Part shown: positions 27,077-36,124 of the stretch, piece after piece
How positions within the stretch are numbered: the stretch's first letter is position 1
Layout of the letters: every line of letters starts with the position of its first letter
Assembly: GCA_041744375.1 (NCBI GenBank)
Contig: JBGTLA010000095.1
Location: 1-64,000 of the forward strand
Source: JBGTLA01 sp041744375
GTDB lineage: Bacteria > Actinomycetota > Acidimicrobiia > Spongiisociales > ZC4RG35
Length of the DNA stretch: 64,000 bases
Direction of reading: 5' to 3'
Program-made: the position numbers and the translations under genes
Notes under the pieces: model-generated
Told to the model about the DNA's origin: nothing
The model's input: the letters and a program-made list of their open reading frames with translations, nothing else
Databases searched by the model: none

Positions 27077-27313
27077 ATCGGGTTCCTTTCTCAGGTGACG
27101 GCGGTTGGTGACTCCAGATATTGATCGGTCGGCGCAACTGCGACGTTGAGGCATTGCTGGGTCAGCTGAGGATAGGTCGTCAGTGCCCGCTCCTTTGGCG
27201 CGGGATCCGTCGGGGTCGATCTCGGAGCTGCGCAGTCGGCTTGACGAGCAGCCTCAAGCGCGGGGCGTGAGGTCCGATACAATGCCCGTCCCATCCCTCC
27301 GTCTGGTCCATTC

Positions 27314-28711
27314 ATGAAGAAGCTGTCGGTGTTGATGCCCGTCTATAACGAAGCCCGTACCTTGCGCGCCATCGTGGAGCGGGTGCTGGGGTCGCCGATC
27401 GACCTAGAGATCGAAATCGTGGCGGTCGACGACGGTTCCACGGACGAGTCTGTAGAGATCTTGCACGAGCTTGCTGCCGATGATGACCGGATCAAGATTG
27501 TGGTTCAGCCCCACAATATGGGTAAGGGCAAGGCAATTCGCACGGCCATCGCTCACATGACCGGAGACCTTGCCATCGTCCAGGATGCCGACCTCGAGTA
27601 TGACCCCGAAGAGTACCCAAGAGTGCTGAAGCCCGTTCTCGAAGGCAAGGCCGATGCCGTGTACGGCTCTCGCTTTGCGGCCTCCGAGGAGAGGCGGGTG
27701 CTCTTCTTCTGGCACTCGATGGGCAACAAGGTCCTCACGGCACTGTCAAATATGGCCAACGACCTCAACCTCACCGACATGGAGACCTGTTACAAGGCCG
27801 TGCGAGGCGACATCCTCCAGGAACTCCGACTGACATCGGACCGTTTCGGAATCGAACCGGAGATAACGGCCCGTCTTGCCCAGTGGGGAGCCCGCATCTA
27901 CGAAGTGCCTATCAGCTACCACGGTCGCACTTACGCCGAGGGTAAGAACATCGGCTGGCGTGACGGCCTCCAGGCACTGTGGCTCATCTTCAAGTTCCGC
28001 TTTCTCGACACCCGATTCAGTGTTGGCTCGGGTAAGGCGACATTGGAGGGACTGTCCAAGGTGCCGGGGGTCGCCCGCTGGACGATGGACCAGTTCGCCG
28101 GTTACCTCGGAGACGAAGTGATGGAGGCTGGGTGTGGGATCGGCAACATTACATCCCGTCTTCTCGACCGAAGGCGGCTACATTCCATCGACATCGACCG
28201 CTTCTACGTGTCGGACCTGGCGCGCAAGTACGGCCATCTTGCCAATTTGACTGTCACCCACGCCGACCTCGAAGACCCGGGTTGCTATGACAACATCGGC
28301 CAATTCGACTCGGTCGTCTGTGTCAACGTTCTCGAGCATCTCGACCATCCCGATCGGGCACTGGCCGGGTTCCACCGCGTTCTCCGACCGGGTGGGCATG
28401 CCCTTATCTTGGTACCCGCCCACGGCTGGCTTTTTTCCGCAGCCGATGACGCCCTCGAACACCGAAAGCGCTACTCAGAACTGGAGCTTCGGGAGGAAGT
28501 ATCGGAGGCCGGCTTCGACATCGTGGAAATGAAGCAGTTCAACCGGTTCGGGGTGCTCGGCTGGTGGGTGAACAAGAAGACGGCACGGACCGTCGTGGCG
28601 CCTTGGCAGGCCCGGTTGTTCGCGCTCCTCTTGCCTTTCGCCATGTTGATCGAGCGGATGCAACGACTCCCCGGTCTCAGCCTCGTCGTCGTGGCCCGCA
28701 AGCCGAACTGA
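27314..28711 (+). CDS. Fusion of GT2 glycosyltransferase and class I SAM methyltransferase
   Basis: A 465-residue two-domain protein. Residues 1-235 are a family 2 transferase of the dolichyl-phosphate-mannose synthase type: LMPVYNEARTL, VAVDDGSTDES, IVQDADLEYDP (D-x-D) and GSRFA; no membrane helices follow. Residues 255-465 are a class I methyltransferase: VMEAGCGIGNITS (SAM loop), IDIDRFY, VVCVNVLEHLDHPDRAL and HRVLRPGGHALILVPAH. A short hydrophobic stretch near the end could touch the membrane. It may load a sugar and methylate it or the lipid carrier. The join is in one frame without a stop, so it is a real fusion. Confidence 0.88.
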   Translation: MKKLSVLMPVYNEARTLRAIVERVLGSPIDLEIEIVAVDDGSTDESVEILHELAADDDRIKIVVQPHNMGKGKAIRTAIAHMTGDLAIVQDADLEYDPEEYPRVLKPVLEGKADAVYGSRFAASEERRVLFFWHSMGNKVLTALSNMANDLNLTDMETCYKAVRGDILQELRLTSDRFGIEPEITARLAQWGARIYEVPISYHGRTYAEGKNIGWRDGLQALWLIFKFRFLDTRFSVGSGKATLEGLSKVPGVARWTMDQFAGYLGDEVMEAGCGIGNITSRLLDRRRLHSIDIDRFYVSDLARKYGHLANLTVTHADLEDPGCYDNIGQFDSVVCVNVLEHLDHPDRALAGFHRVLRPGGHALILVPAHGWLFSAADDALEHRKRYSELELREEVSEAGFDIVEMKQFNRFGVLGWWVNKKTARTVVAPWQARLFALLLPFAMLIERMQRLPGLSLVVVARKPN

Positions 28712-28793
28712 GCCCTCTCGCATCAGGTCGTGATCAAGGTGGTGTCACAACCGGGCGATAGTGTGGACTCATACCGACCCGGAGAGAAACTGA

Positions 28794-31151
28794 ATGACTG
28801 TTAAGACCTTCTCGGAGTTCGAGGGGACTCACGTGGTGGTCCTGGGGGGCGCCGGCTTTTTGGGATCTCACGTCTGTACGTGGCTGGTCGAGTCGGGGGC
28901 GCATGTCACCGCCATCGACAACCTGATCACCGGAAATGCCGAAAACGTCGACCATCTGCTCGAGAACGGCCACTTTCGGCTGATCGACTACGACGTCACC
29001 GACTTTCTCCATGTGAAAGGTGATGTCCACTACGTTTTGAACTTCGCCTCTCCTGCTTCCCCCGTCGATTACCTGAAGTGGCCCATCCACACCCTCAAAG
29101 TAGGTGCCTTCGGTACGCACAAGGGCCTAGGGCTTGCCCGCCACAAAGGGGCACGCTTCTTCCTGGCATCGACGTCCGAGGTGTACGGAGACCCCCAAGT
29201 CAACCCCCAGCCCGAGACCTACTGGGGAAATGTCAACCCCATCGGGCCACGTGGTGTCTACGACGAGGCCAAGCGCTTCGCCGAGGCCCTCACCCTGGCT
29301 TATCACCGCGAACACGGCACCGAAGTGAGAATAGTTCGCATCTTCAACTCCATCCTGGCCGACGAGCAGGTTCTATACGACGACGGCACCGAGCTGCGCC
29401 GTGAGACCGTCGGCGCCCTGGCGCAGCGGCTGGGAGCGCCTTCGGCCGACCTTGTGGGCTACACCGTCCCCGCTTTCGACGCCCGCTCGTCGATCCAAGC
29501 GCGCGCGGCCATTGCCTTGGTGGGACACCCAACAGACCAGCAATGTTACGAGGTTGCCACCCGGTACGGTCGCTCGATTCGAGTGACGGCGGACCACAGC
29601 CTGTTCGTCGAAAGCGCCGAGGGGGCACCGGTGGCACGAATGACGGGCGACTTGAGGGTCGGCGACAGGATTGCCGTTGCTCGCCGCATCGTTGTTCCCG
29701 AACGTGACCGGTTGGCGGTGGAGCCGGTCGTTGCCTGTCTGAGTCGAGGTTGGGATCCATGGCGGCTCGACATCCACCACCCGGCCTTGGGGGAGATGGC
29801 GTGGCGTCGCCGGTTCGAGCTGAGAGACTTCGTGGAGTCCGAAGCGTCCAGCAAAGCCAGGTACGTTCGCTCAGCTACATGGAGCCGGATCCGCGGCATG
29901 CGGGATGGATCGTACATGCCGGTGGCCGCCATTCACTATCTCGGTGCCGAAGTGCCGGAAGATGCCACAGTCGCCATTCACACGGGGGGTGGGAGCGCCA
30001 GGCTGCCGATTCGGATCGGGATCTCCAACGAGTTCCTTTGGTTCTTGGGGCTCATGGTCGCCGAGGGACACATTCGGCGCGATCCTGACGTCGACTTTCT
30101 CGTGACAATCGCCTGTGAGGACGATCTGCTCGATCGGGCCCAGAAGATCGTCGAGCGCGACCTCGGTCTCCACTCCGTTCGATCGTCGGGAAGCTCCCAG
30201 CGCTCGCCATCGATCTCCGTCCACTCCCGATTGTTCGTGGAGGTGTTGGATCACCTCGGGTTTGCGCCAGGCGAGAAGCGTATTCCCGGCTGGGTCCTCG
30301 GACTGCCGCTCTCACGCCTGGGTTGGTTCCTGGAAGGGTACCGCCAGGGCGACGGCGTGCACTCCGGGAAGAAGCTCGAGGAAGCTGTGCGCCACGAATT
30401 CTCGACCACGTCGACGGCTCTCAAAGACGACCTGGTCGTGGCGTTCGCCCGCTTTGGCCTCGTCCCGTCGGTAGGGCGGTACGAGACCACCTTCAAGCAG
30501 AAGACCGGCGATCGGAAGTATCCCTTCTGGAGACTGACGCTTGCATCCATCTCGCCTTGGAGTCCACTGGACTGGCACAAGGGGGTGAGTCAGAACCTGA
30601 ACGCCCGGGTGACCGAGGACATCGTCTGGGCGGCTGTGACTGCCATCGAGCCGGTGGATGCCACCCCGCTCGTGTTCGACTTCAGCGTTCCTGGATTCGA
30701 AAACTTCTGGGCGGGTTCGGGAGTGATGGCCCACAACACGTTCGGGCCCCGCATGCGGCCCGACGACGGGCGGGCGGTGCCGGCCTTCTTCAAGGCTGCG
30801 CTGCAGAATCGGCCGCTGCCCATCTTCGGTGACGGTACCCAGACCCGGTCGTTGTGCTACGTAGACGATCTTGTCAACGGCATGCTGCGGCTGGTCCTGT
30901 CCGACCACATCGGCCCCATCAACATCGGCAATCCTCAGGAGGTGACGATGCTGGAGCTGGCCGAGACCGTCCAAGACGTCGTTGGCAACTATTCGGGTAT
31001 CGAGTTCCACCCCCGACCCACCGACGACCCCATGGTGCGGCGCCCCGACACCACGAAGGCCCTGGAGTTGTTGGACTGGAAAGCCGAGATACCGCTGCGG
31101 GAAGGGCTGGAGAAGACCCTTCCCTTCTTCCGTCAGGTATTGGACCTCTGA
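28794..31151 (+). CDS. UDP-glucuronate decarboxylase-like SDR interrupted by an intein
   Basis: A 785-residue precursor; the host enzyme is 322 residues after removal of the insert. The host SDR has VVVLGGAGFLGSH (16-28), STSEVYG (127-132), the catalytic YDEAK (156-160) and, after the insert, TFGPRM, DGTQTRS and CYVDDLV, as in UDP-glucuronate decarboxylases (UDP-xylose synthase). Residues 186-648 are an intein placed between RIFN and TFGPRM, inside the conserved R-I-F-N-T-Y-G-P-R-M substrate loop, so activity should require splicing. ATG at 28794 follows GGAGAGAAACTGA. It is followed closely by a methyltransferase gene. UDP-xylose would feed the surface-glycan genes around it. Confidence 0.88.
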   Translation: MTVKTFSEFEGTHVVVLGGAGFLGSHVCTWLVESGAHVTAIDNLITGNAENVDHLLENGHFRLIDYDVTDFLHVKGDVHYVLNFASPASPVDYLKWPIHTLKVGAFGTHKGLGLARHKGARFFLASTSEVYGDPQVNPQPETYWGNVNPIGPRGVYDEAKRFAEALTLAYHREHGTEVRIVRIFNSILADEQVLYDDGTELRRETVGALAQRLGAPSADLVGYTVPAFDARSSIQARAAIALVGHPTDQQCYEVATRYGRSIRVTADHSLFVESAEGAPVARMTGDLRVGDRIAVARRIVVPERDRLAVEPVVACLSRGWDPWRLDIHHPALGEMAWRRRFELRDFVESEASSKARYVRSATWSRIRGMRDGSYMPVAAIHYLGAEVPEDATVAIHTGGGSARLPIRIGISNEFLWFLGLMVAEGHIRRDPDVDFLVTIACEDDLLDRAQKIVERDLGLHSVRSSGSSQRSPSISVHSRLFVEVLDHLGFAPGEKRIPGWVLGLPLSRLGWFLEGYRQGDGVHSGKKLEEAVRHEFSTTSTALKDDLVVAFARFGLVPSVGRYETTFKQKTGDRKYPFWRLTLASISPWSPLDWHKGVSQNLNARVTEDIVWAAVTAIEPVDATPLVFDFSVPGFENFWAGSGVMAHNTFGPRMRPDDGRAVPAFFKAALQNRPLPIFGDGTQTRSLCYVDDLVNGMLRLVLSDHIGPINIGNPQEVTMLELAETVQDVVGNYSGIEFHPRPTDDPMVRRPDTTKALELLDWKAEIPLREGLEKTLPFFRQVLDL
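29349..30737 (+). mobile_element. Intein with LAGLIDADG motifs, inserted in an SDR gene
   Basis: A 463-residue in-frame insert. It starts with S186 (SILADEQVLYDDG, block A with Ser in place of the common Cys). Block B is VTADHSLF with T265 and H268. It ends with block F/G, VFDFSVPGF...GVMAHN, H647-N648, followed by extein T649 as the +1 nucleophile. Two LAGLIDADG-like helices, FLGLMVAEGH (417-426, acidic E424) and LGWFLEGYRQGDG (509-521, acidic D520), mark a homing endonuclease, so it may still be mobile. All splice-junction residues look intact. Removing it rejoins the SDR motif exactly. Confidence 0.9.
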
Positions 31152-31177
31152 GCCAACCACCCCAGGACTGGTCGTCG

Positions 31178-31855
31178 TTGGCCGACTGGTGGCTCGACGA
31201 GCTGGCCGGCGACCCTGCCTACTCCGAGGAAGTGCTTCCGCTCGCCCTCGACCTGTTGGATCCACGCCCCAACAAGACGTACCTCGACGTGGGATGCGGG
31301 GAGGGAAGGGTGATGGCTGCCATCGCCGAAGCCGGTGCCATTCCCGTCGGGGTCGACGCCGTCGCGGATCTGGTTGGTCGAGCTTCCCGACACGGACGCG
31401 CGGTTCACGCCGAGATCCCGCCACTGGACTTTCTCGCAGACGGAGAGGTCGATGGAGTCGTCATCGTCCTGGTGTTGGAGCACCTGGCCGACGAGGCGGC
31501 GGTTTTCGCCGAGACGGCCCGGGTGACTCGTCTCGGTGGCGTGCTGGCGCTGGTCGTCAACCACCCGATCTGGACAGCCCCCTCCTCCACGCCCATCGGC
31601 GACGAAGAGGAGGTGCTGTGGCGCCCGGGTGAGTACTTCTCGACAGGTTGGTCCGATGAGCGGGCGGGTCAGGGAAGCGTTCGTTTCCATCACCGCACTA
31701 TGGCCCGGCTGCTCACGACGGCTTCTGGGGCCGGGTGGTGTCTCGATCACCTGGTCGAGCTGGGCGTTTCCAAGGCGCAGGTGTCCCGGAGCAAGGGTTT
31801 GGCCGGTCAGGAACACATTCCGAGACTCCTGGGGGCTCGCTGGACACTCCGGTAG
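31178..31855 (+). CDS. Class I SAM-dependent methyltransferase
   Basis: About 225 residues. TYLDVGCGEGRVMAA is the SAM-binding loop, PVGVDAV has the acidic strand-2 residue, and VIVLVLEHLADEAAVF with RLGGVLALVVNHP completes the fold. The substrate is unknown; position after a UDP-xylose-synthase-like gene suggests a sugar or lipid. No ATG lies at the right place. TTG at 31178 gives the N-terminus LADWWLDELAGDP, with AGGA ten bases upstream; a CTG overlapping the previous stop (31148) is an alternative. The start is therefore uncertain, but the domain is clear. Confidence 0.8.
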   Translation: MADWWLDELAGDPAYSEEVLPLALDLLDPRPNKTYLDVGCGEGRVMAAIAEAGAIPVGVDAVADLVGRASRHGRAVHAEIPPLDFLADGEVDGVVIVLVLEHLADEAAVFAETARVTRLGGVLALVVNHPIWTAPSSTPIGDEEEVLWRPGEYFSTGWSDERAGQGSVRFHHRTMARLLTTASGAGWCLDHLVELGVSKAQVSRSKGLAGQEHIPRLLGARWTLR

Positions 31856-31946
31856 GCAAGGAGGTATCTGCCATTTTCGGGGGGTCACGAGGCGTCGGTG
31901 GCGAGAAACCCTCTCTTTCGCCACTGGACTGGTCGATCATGGGTTG

Positions 31947-33293
31947 GTGAGTTCCCGTCACCGCGTGTTCGCCCGGATGTGGGGCCTGGCCATGCTTGCC
32001 CACTTGGCAGGAAATTGGGGGCATGGGAACGTGTGGCCGGAGCCGACCCTCGTCGGTGTGGTACTGCTCTCGGTCGGGCTGGTCGGAACGGCCGCGCTGG
32101 TTGTCCCCAGGCGGTGGATGCTTCTTGCGTTGGGCGTGTTGGTCCCGGTGGCGGTAGTCCTCGAGGCGCCGATGCTCGGCAACCATTGGGTACTGGCCGG
32201 ATTCGTTTCGCTCGCCTATCTGGTGACCGGGGGTCGTTGGGAGGTGTTCGAACCGAGCGCTCGGATCATCCTCTTGGTGTTCTATTCATTCGCAGCGTTT
32301 GCCAAGCTGAATGCCGGTTTTCTCGACCCGGCTACCAGCTGCGGTCTGTTCTACGCCAACCACTGGCTGGTCAGCTTCGGGCTCGGGTCGATTCCGGCTT
32401 CGAGCCCCCTGGCCTGGGTCAGCTCTTGGGGGGCAGCACTGATCGAGTTGGCCATTCCGATCCTCTTGATGATCAAGAGGACGAGGACCATCGGGGTGTT
32501 CGTGGCGATAGCTTTCCATGGCCTCATCAGCCTGGACCTGGCTCAGCATTTCTACGACTTCACGGCCGTCCTGTTGGCATTGTTCGTCCTGTTCCTCCCC
32601 GACTCGTATGCCGAACGTTTCGAAAGCGTGGGGAGATCGATTCGTCCCTCCGCTCGGTGGGTTCTCGTTGCGGCCGTCAGTGTGGTGGGCATCGCAGTTA
32701 CCGGTGCCAACGTCACCCCCCTCTCTCCCGAAAGTGCGTGGTGGCTGATCACGGGCTCTTTCCTGTGGTGGGTGCCCTATCTTGCCTTGGTGGCGTGGGC
32801 GGCGGTTGGATCACTCGAACCGGCGCGGTTGGGCTGGCGGGTGGGTCCCGTGACCGCGGCGGTGGTGGCGCTGGTGGTGGTCAACGGGCTCACTCCCTAC
32901 CTCGAGGTGAAGACCGCCTATGGATGGAACATGTACTCCAACCTCGTGACCGTCGACGGTACCTCCAACCACCTCCTGGTCCGCTCGACACTTCCCATCC
33001 GCGAAGGCCATCGCAACCTCGTCACGGTCGTGTCGAGCGACGACCCGGGACTGCAAATCTACGCCGACGAGGGATACCTGCTGCCTTGGCCGTCGTTTCG
33101 TCTGTACGCCGTTGACCACGCCGACACCGGGGTGGTCATCGAGCGGTTCGGCATCACGTTCGAGGTATCTCGGATCGGTGACGACCCCGACCTGTCGGCC
33201 CCGGTTCCGTGGTGGTGGCGGTGGATGCCGCTACGCGCCGTCCACGGCGAGACACCGCAACGGTGCCAACCCGTCTTCCTGCCGGCCCTGTGA
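31947..33293 (+). CDS. HTTM/DoxX-like polytopic membrane protein
   Basis: About 448 residues with eight to ten hydrophobic helices. The middle part (FYSFAAFAKLNAGFLDPATSCG, then WLVSFGLG and IAFHGLISLDLAQHFYDFTA) resembles bacterial HTTM/VKGC-like and DoxX-like membrane proteins, with conserved K, N, H and D residues in the helices. The C-terminal 150 residues look like an outside soluble domain. GTG at 31947 is preferred; TTG at 31944 and ATG at 31977 are possible. The HTTM gene at 6629 is a distant relative. Function unknown. Confidence 0.65.
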   Translation: MSSRHRVFARMWGLAMLAHLAGNWGHGNVWPEPTLVGVVLLSVGLVGTAALVVPRRWMLLALGVLVPVAVVLEAPMLGNHWVLAGFVSLAYLVTGGRWEVFEPSARIILLVFYSFAAFAKLNAGFLDPATSCGLFYANHWLVSFGLGSIPASSPLAWVSSWGAALIELAIPILLMIKRTRTIGVFVAIAFHGLISLDLAQHFYDFTAVLLALFVLFLPDSYAERFESVGRSIRPSARWVLVAAVSVVGIAVTGANVTPLSPESAWWLITGSFLWWVPYLALVAWAAVGSLEPARLGWRVGPVTAAVVALVVVNGLTPYLEVKTAYGWNMYSNLVTVDGTSNHLLVRSTLPIREGHRNLVTVVSSDDPGLQIYADEGYLLPWPSFRLYAVDHADTGVVIERFGITFEVSRIGDDPDLSAPVPWWWRWMPLRAVHGETPQRCQPVFLPAL

Positions 33294-33296
33294 CCG

Positions 33297-33965
33297 TCAT
33301 TCCCGGTCGATTTTGTCTTCGTCCCAGTAGTCGAGGCGCTCGAAGGGCATCACGACGGCGGTGAGGACGTTCATGAGGTGGGCGGTGATGCGCATCACGT
33401 AGCGGTAGAAGAGGGCGAGGGGGACGGCCCGGGAGGCGTCGGGGTAGGTGAACTGGGCCAGCATTTCGGTTTCGTAACGGTCGACGGCCTCGTCGGCCTC
33501 GTTGAGGATGGCAATGGCGGCGTCGGCGTCCCGCTCCCGAAACACCCGGGCGGCGTCGGTGATGAGGGTCGACACGTCGGACGCCACCCCGGTCACGGTT
33601 GCGCAGTCGTTGCCGCTCATGTCGGCTCCGGCTGCCGCCAGGTCCCACAGGTCCTTGGACATGTCGCCCACCCGTTCGATGTCCTTGGCGATGGACATGT
33701 ACACGAACAAGAGCGGCACGTCGGCCTGGCTGCCTCTCACCCCGGCGTGGACGATGAGCTGGCGACGTATGGCCCGCTCCACCCGGTTGATCGTCTTGTC
33801 ACGCTTGCGCAACGTCGACCCGATCTCGCTGGGATCGACGCGTCTCACCAGGGCGTCGATGGCCAGTTGGAAGTTGTCGTAGGCGGTGGCCAGCATCTTG
33901 CCGACCTCCTCCTCGATCGACTCGATCTGGCTCTCGCCACTTCCCCGAAATAGGTCGAACACCAT
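33297..33965 (-). CDS. PhoU-domain protein
   Basis: A 222-residue helical protein of the PhoU type. Repeated features are RKRDKTINRVERAIRRQL and DIERVGDMSKDLWDLA in the first helical bundle and ADEAVDRYETEMLAQ and YRYVMRITAHLMNV in the second, with the E-R-x-G/x-x-x-D pattern that binds metal in PhoU. It lies 12 bases downstream of the Na/Pi cotransporter gene, in the same operon, so a role in regulating phosphate uptake is likely. ATG at 33965 is used. Confidence 0.85.
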   Translation of the reverse strand: MVFDLFRGSGESQIESIEEEVGKMLATAYDNFQLAIDALVRRVDPSEIGSTLRKRDKTINRVERAIRRQLIVHAGVRGSQADVPLLFVYMSIAKDIERVGDMSKDLWDLAAAGADMSGNDCATVTGVASDVSTLITDAARVFRERDADAAIAILNEADEAVDRYETEMLAQFTYPDASRAVPLALFYRYVMRITAHLMNVLTAVVMPFERLDYWDEDKIDRE

Positions 33966-33977
33966 GTCAACTCCTCA

Positions 33978-35120
33978 TCATGCCAGTATCACCAAACCCG
34001 TGAGCGGTATCACCACGAACAAACCCACCACATAGGCCACCGCCCATCGGGCTCTGCGCTGGGCCAGCTCGGAGGCCATTTGGGCGAGACGGATGGGGAT
34101 GCGGCGCATGGCGGGGAGGGGATAGAACACCAGGATGCCCGTGAGGTTGAAGAGGGTGTGGACCAGGGCGATGGTGAGGGCGGCCGGGTGGGCGGCCGCC
34201 ACCGACGCCAACAGTGCGGTCACGGTGGTGCCCAGGTTGGCGCCCAACGTCACCGGATAGGCGTTGTCGAGGGTGAGGATCCCCGCCGCCACCATCGGGA
34301 TGAGAATCGAGGTCGTGATCGACGAGCTCTGCACCATGACCGTCACGACGATTCCCACCATGATCGCTCCCAAACCCGCTCCCTTGTCGAGGATGCGGTT
34401 GAGGGAGCGTTCGATGCTGCCCGCCATGAGAGCGCGCATGGTGCGGGTGATGAAGGTGAGAGCCACGAAGATGAGGCCCAAGCCCACCGCCAACAAGACG
34501 ATGCCGCGGATGTTCGGCGCCCACCCATCCATGAGGCCGGCGAGGCCGTTGATGGGCCACGAAACCGCCGTCTTGATGGGGCTGGTGGCGATGGTGCCCG
34601 GCTCGAGCTGGCGGCGACCGAGCAGTTCGGTGAGGAACAGCGCCGACCGGGACAAGAAACCGGTGAGCAGCTCGAGGGGGAGGGCGACCGCCACGGTGAG
34701 AATGTTGAAGAAGTCGTGCACCGTGGCCCCGGCGAAGGCCCGCCGGAACTCTTGGCCCCGACGCACGTGACCGAGCGACACGATGGTGTTGGTGACGGTG
34801 GTGCCGAGGTTGGTGCCGATGATCATCGGCACGGCGAGCTCCAGCGGCAGCGCCCCAGCCCCTACCAGCCCGACGATGGTGGCCGAGGACACCGACGACG
34901 ACTGCACCAGCACTGTGGCCAGGACCCCGGCGAAGAGCCCCGCCAATGGGTGGGTGACGTTCTCGAAGAGGTCCTGGGCGAACCGTGACCCGAAAGCCTC
35001 GATTCCTACTTCGAGGCCTTTGACCCCGGCGAGGAAGGCGTAGAGGAGGGCGATCACCGCCGCCACCCGGACGATGGTGGCCAGACGTTGGTTGGGGGGA
35101 GAGAGAAGCGGCTGCGTCAT
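33978..35120 (-). CDS. Na+/phosphate cotransporter (NptA/PNaS family)
   Basis: A 380-residue membrane protein with the two inverted repeats of the PNaS family. Each has a QSSS motif (LVQSSSVSSATIVG and MVQSSSITTSILI) and a GTNLGTTVT/GANLGTTVT motif, which bind sodium and phosphate. About nine hydrophobic helices. It imports inorganic phosphate with sodium. The PhoU-like gene follows 12 bases downstream. ATG at 35120 is preceded by GGAGGTTAACGCC-like complement only weakly, so the start rests on family length. Confidence 0.9.
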   Translation of the reverse strand: MTQPLLSPPNQRLATIVRVAAVIALLYAFLAGVKGLEVGIEAFGSRFAQDLFENVTHPLAGLFAGVLATVLVQSSSVSSATIVGLVGAGALPLELAVPMIIGTNLGTTVTNTIVSLGHVRRGQEFRRAFAGATVHDFFNILTVAVALPLELLTGFLSRSALFLTELLGRRQLEPGTIATSPIKTAVSWPINGLAGLMDGWAPNIRGIVLLAVGLGLIFVALTFITRTMRALMAGSIERSLNRILDKGAGLGAIMVGIVVTVMVQSSSITTSILIPMVAAGILTLDNAYPVTLGANLGTTVTALLASVAAAHPAALTIALVHTLFNLTGILVFYPLPAMRRIPIRLAQMASELAQRRARWAVAYVVGLFVVIPLTGLVILA

Positions 35121-35141
35121 CGCCGGTAGCGGAGGTTAACG

Positions 35142-35155
35142 CCGGGTGAACCCGG
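35142..35155. terminator. Short hairpin between phzF-like and Na/Pi genes
   Basis: A 5-bp GC stem CCGGG-TGAA-CCCGG lies upstream of the cotransporter gene and past the end of the PhzF-family gene. There is no T run, so a terminator role is tentative. Confidence 0.3.
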
Positions 35156-35213
35156 TCAGGCGATTCGACAGGGGATCCATCGGGTCGGGTCAGGGGTGGT
35201 GGCGGCGCGAGGG

Positions 35214-36044
35214 TCAGACGGCGATGTGACCGCTGATGCAGGTGACCGTCCCACCTCCGACCCAGATCGTCCCGTCGTCGTCTCGGGTGACGGCGATGCG
35301 GCCTTCCCGGCCCAGCGTCGAGCCCTGGGAGGCCACGTACGGGACCGTGACTCGGCTGGATGCGACGAGCCACTGGGCCAAGGAGGCGTTCAAGCTGCCG
35401 GTGACCGGGTCTTCGCCGGTCGTCGGGCCTATCGGGAAGAACGCTCTCACTTCGAGCGCCATCGGGGACCCGGGCGGATAGCAACCGACCACACCCAGAT
35501 CGAGGTCGACGGAAGCAGGGCGGGGGAGATCGAGGACTGCCTCGGCGCTGCCCAAGAGGACGGCGACCCATCCCGGTCCGTTGTCCACCCACTGGGAATC
35601 GACGATGTCGTCGCGTTCGATCCCCAGCATGCCTGCGATCTTCCCTACCAGTTCCTCTTCGACGGGTCCCGATCGGATCAGGGGTGGAGCGGCGAAGCTC
35701 AAACCGTCGGCGGCCTTCTTGATGCGGACGAGGCCGGAGCCGCATTCCTGCACCACAACATCGCCCGTGGCCGGCTGGCCGCCACCTTCCAGCCAGGCGT
35801 GGCATGTCCCCAGCGTGGGGTGGCCGGCGAAGGGGAGCTCCTGAGTCGGGGTGAAGATTCGGACCCGATAGTCGGCTTCGGGGGTGGTGGGCGCCAGCAG
35901 GAACGTCGTCTCTGAGAGGTTGGTCCAGCGGGCGACGCGTTCCATTTCCGGGATGGACAGGTCGTCGGCGTCCATGACGACTGCGACGGGATTGCCCAGG
36001 TAAGGAGTGGTGGAGAAGACGTCGACCTGGCGGAATTGGCGCAT
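35214..36044 (-). CDS. PhzF-family isomerase-like protein
   Basis: A 276-residue protein of the PhzF superfamily. The N-terminus reads FRQVDVFSTTPYLGNPVAVV, the typical D-V-F-x-x-x-P-x-x-G-N-P-x-A-V, then NLSETTF with the catalytic-type glutamate, FTPTQELPFAGHPTLG and DPVTGSLNASLAQWL. Known members isomerise small metabolites such as dihydrohydroxyanthranilate; this one's substrate is unknown and no phenazine genes are nearby. ATG at 36044 gives the family N-terminus; upstream ATGs at 36062 and 36092 overlap the divergent uvrC region. Confidence 0.88.
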   Translation of the reverse strand: MRQFRQVDVFSTTPYLGNPVAVVMDADDLSIPEMERVARWTNLSETTFLLAPTTPEADYRVRIFTPTQELPFAGHPTLGTCHAWLEGGGQPATGDVVVQECGSGLVRIKKAADGLSFAAPPLIRSGPVEEELVGKIAGMLGIERDDIVDSQWVDNGPGWVAVLLGSAEAVLDLPRPASVDLDLGVVGCYPPGSPMALEVRAFFPIGPTTGEDPVTGSLNASLAQWLVASSRVTVPYVASQGSTLGREGRIAVTRDDDGTIWVGGGTVTCISGHIAV

Positions 36045-36124
36045 GAGCGAGGAGTATCGCATCTCGGGGCCGTGTGGCAGCCGGCATGGCATTCAATGGT
36101 CGGAGTGTCTCTAGCCTTCTGGGT

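Noticed and set aside
33967..36096. A 709-codon minus-strand frame
   Set aside because: Out-of-frame shadow of the Na/Pi cotransporter and PhzF genes on the same strand; composition is not protein-like.
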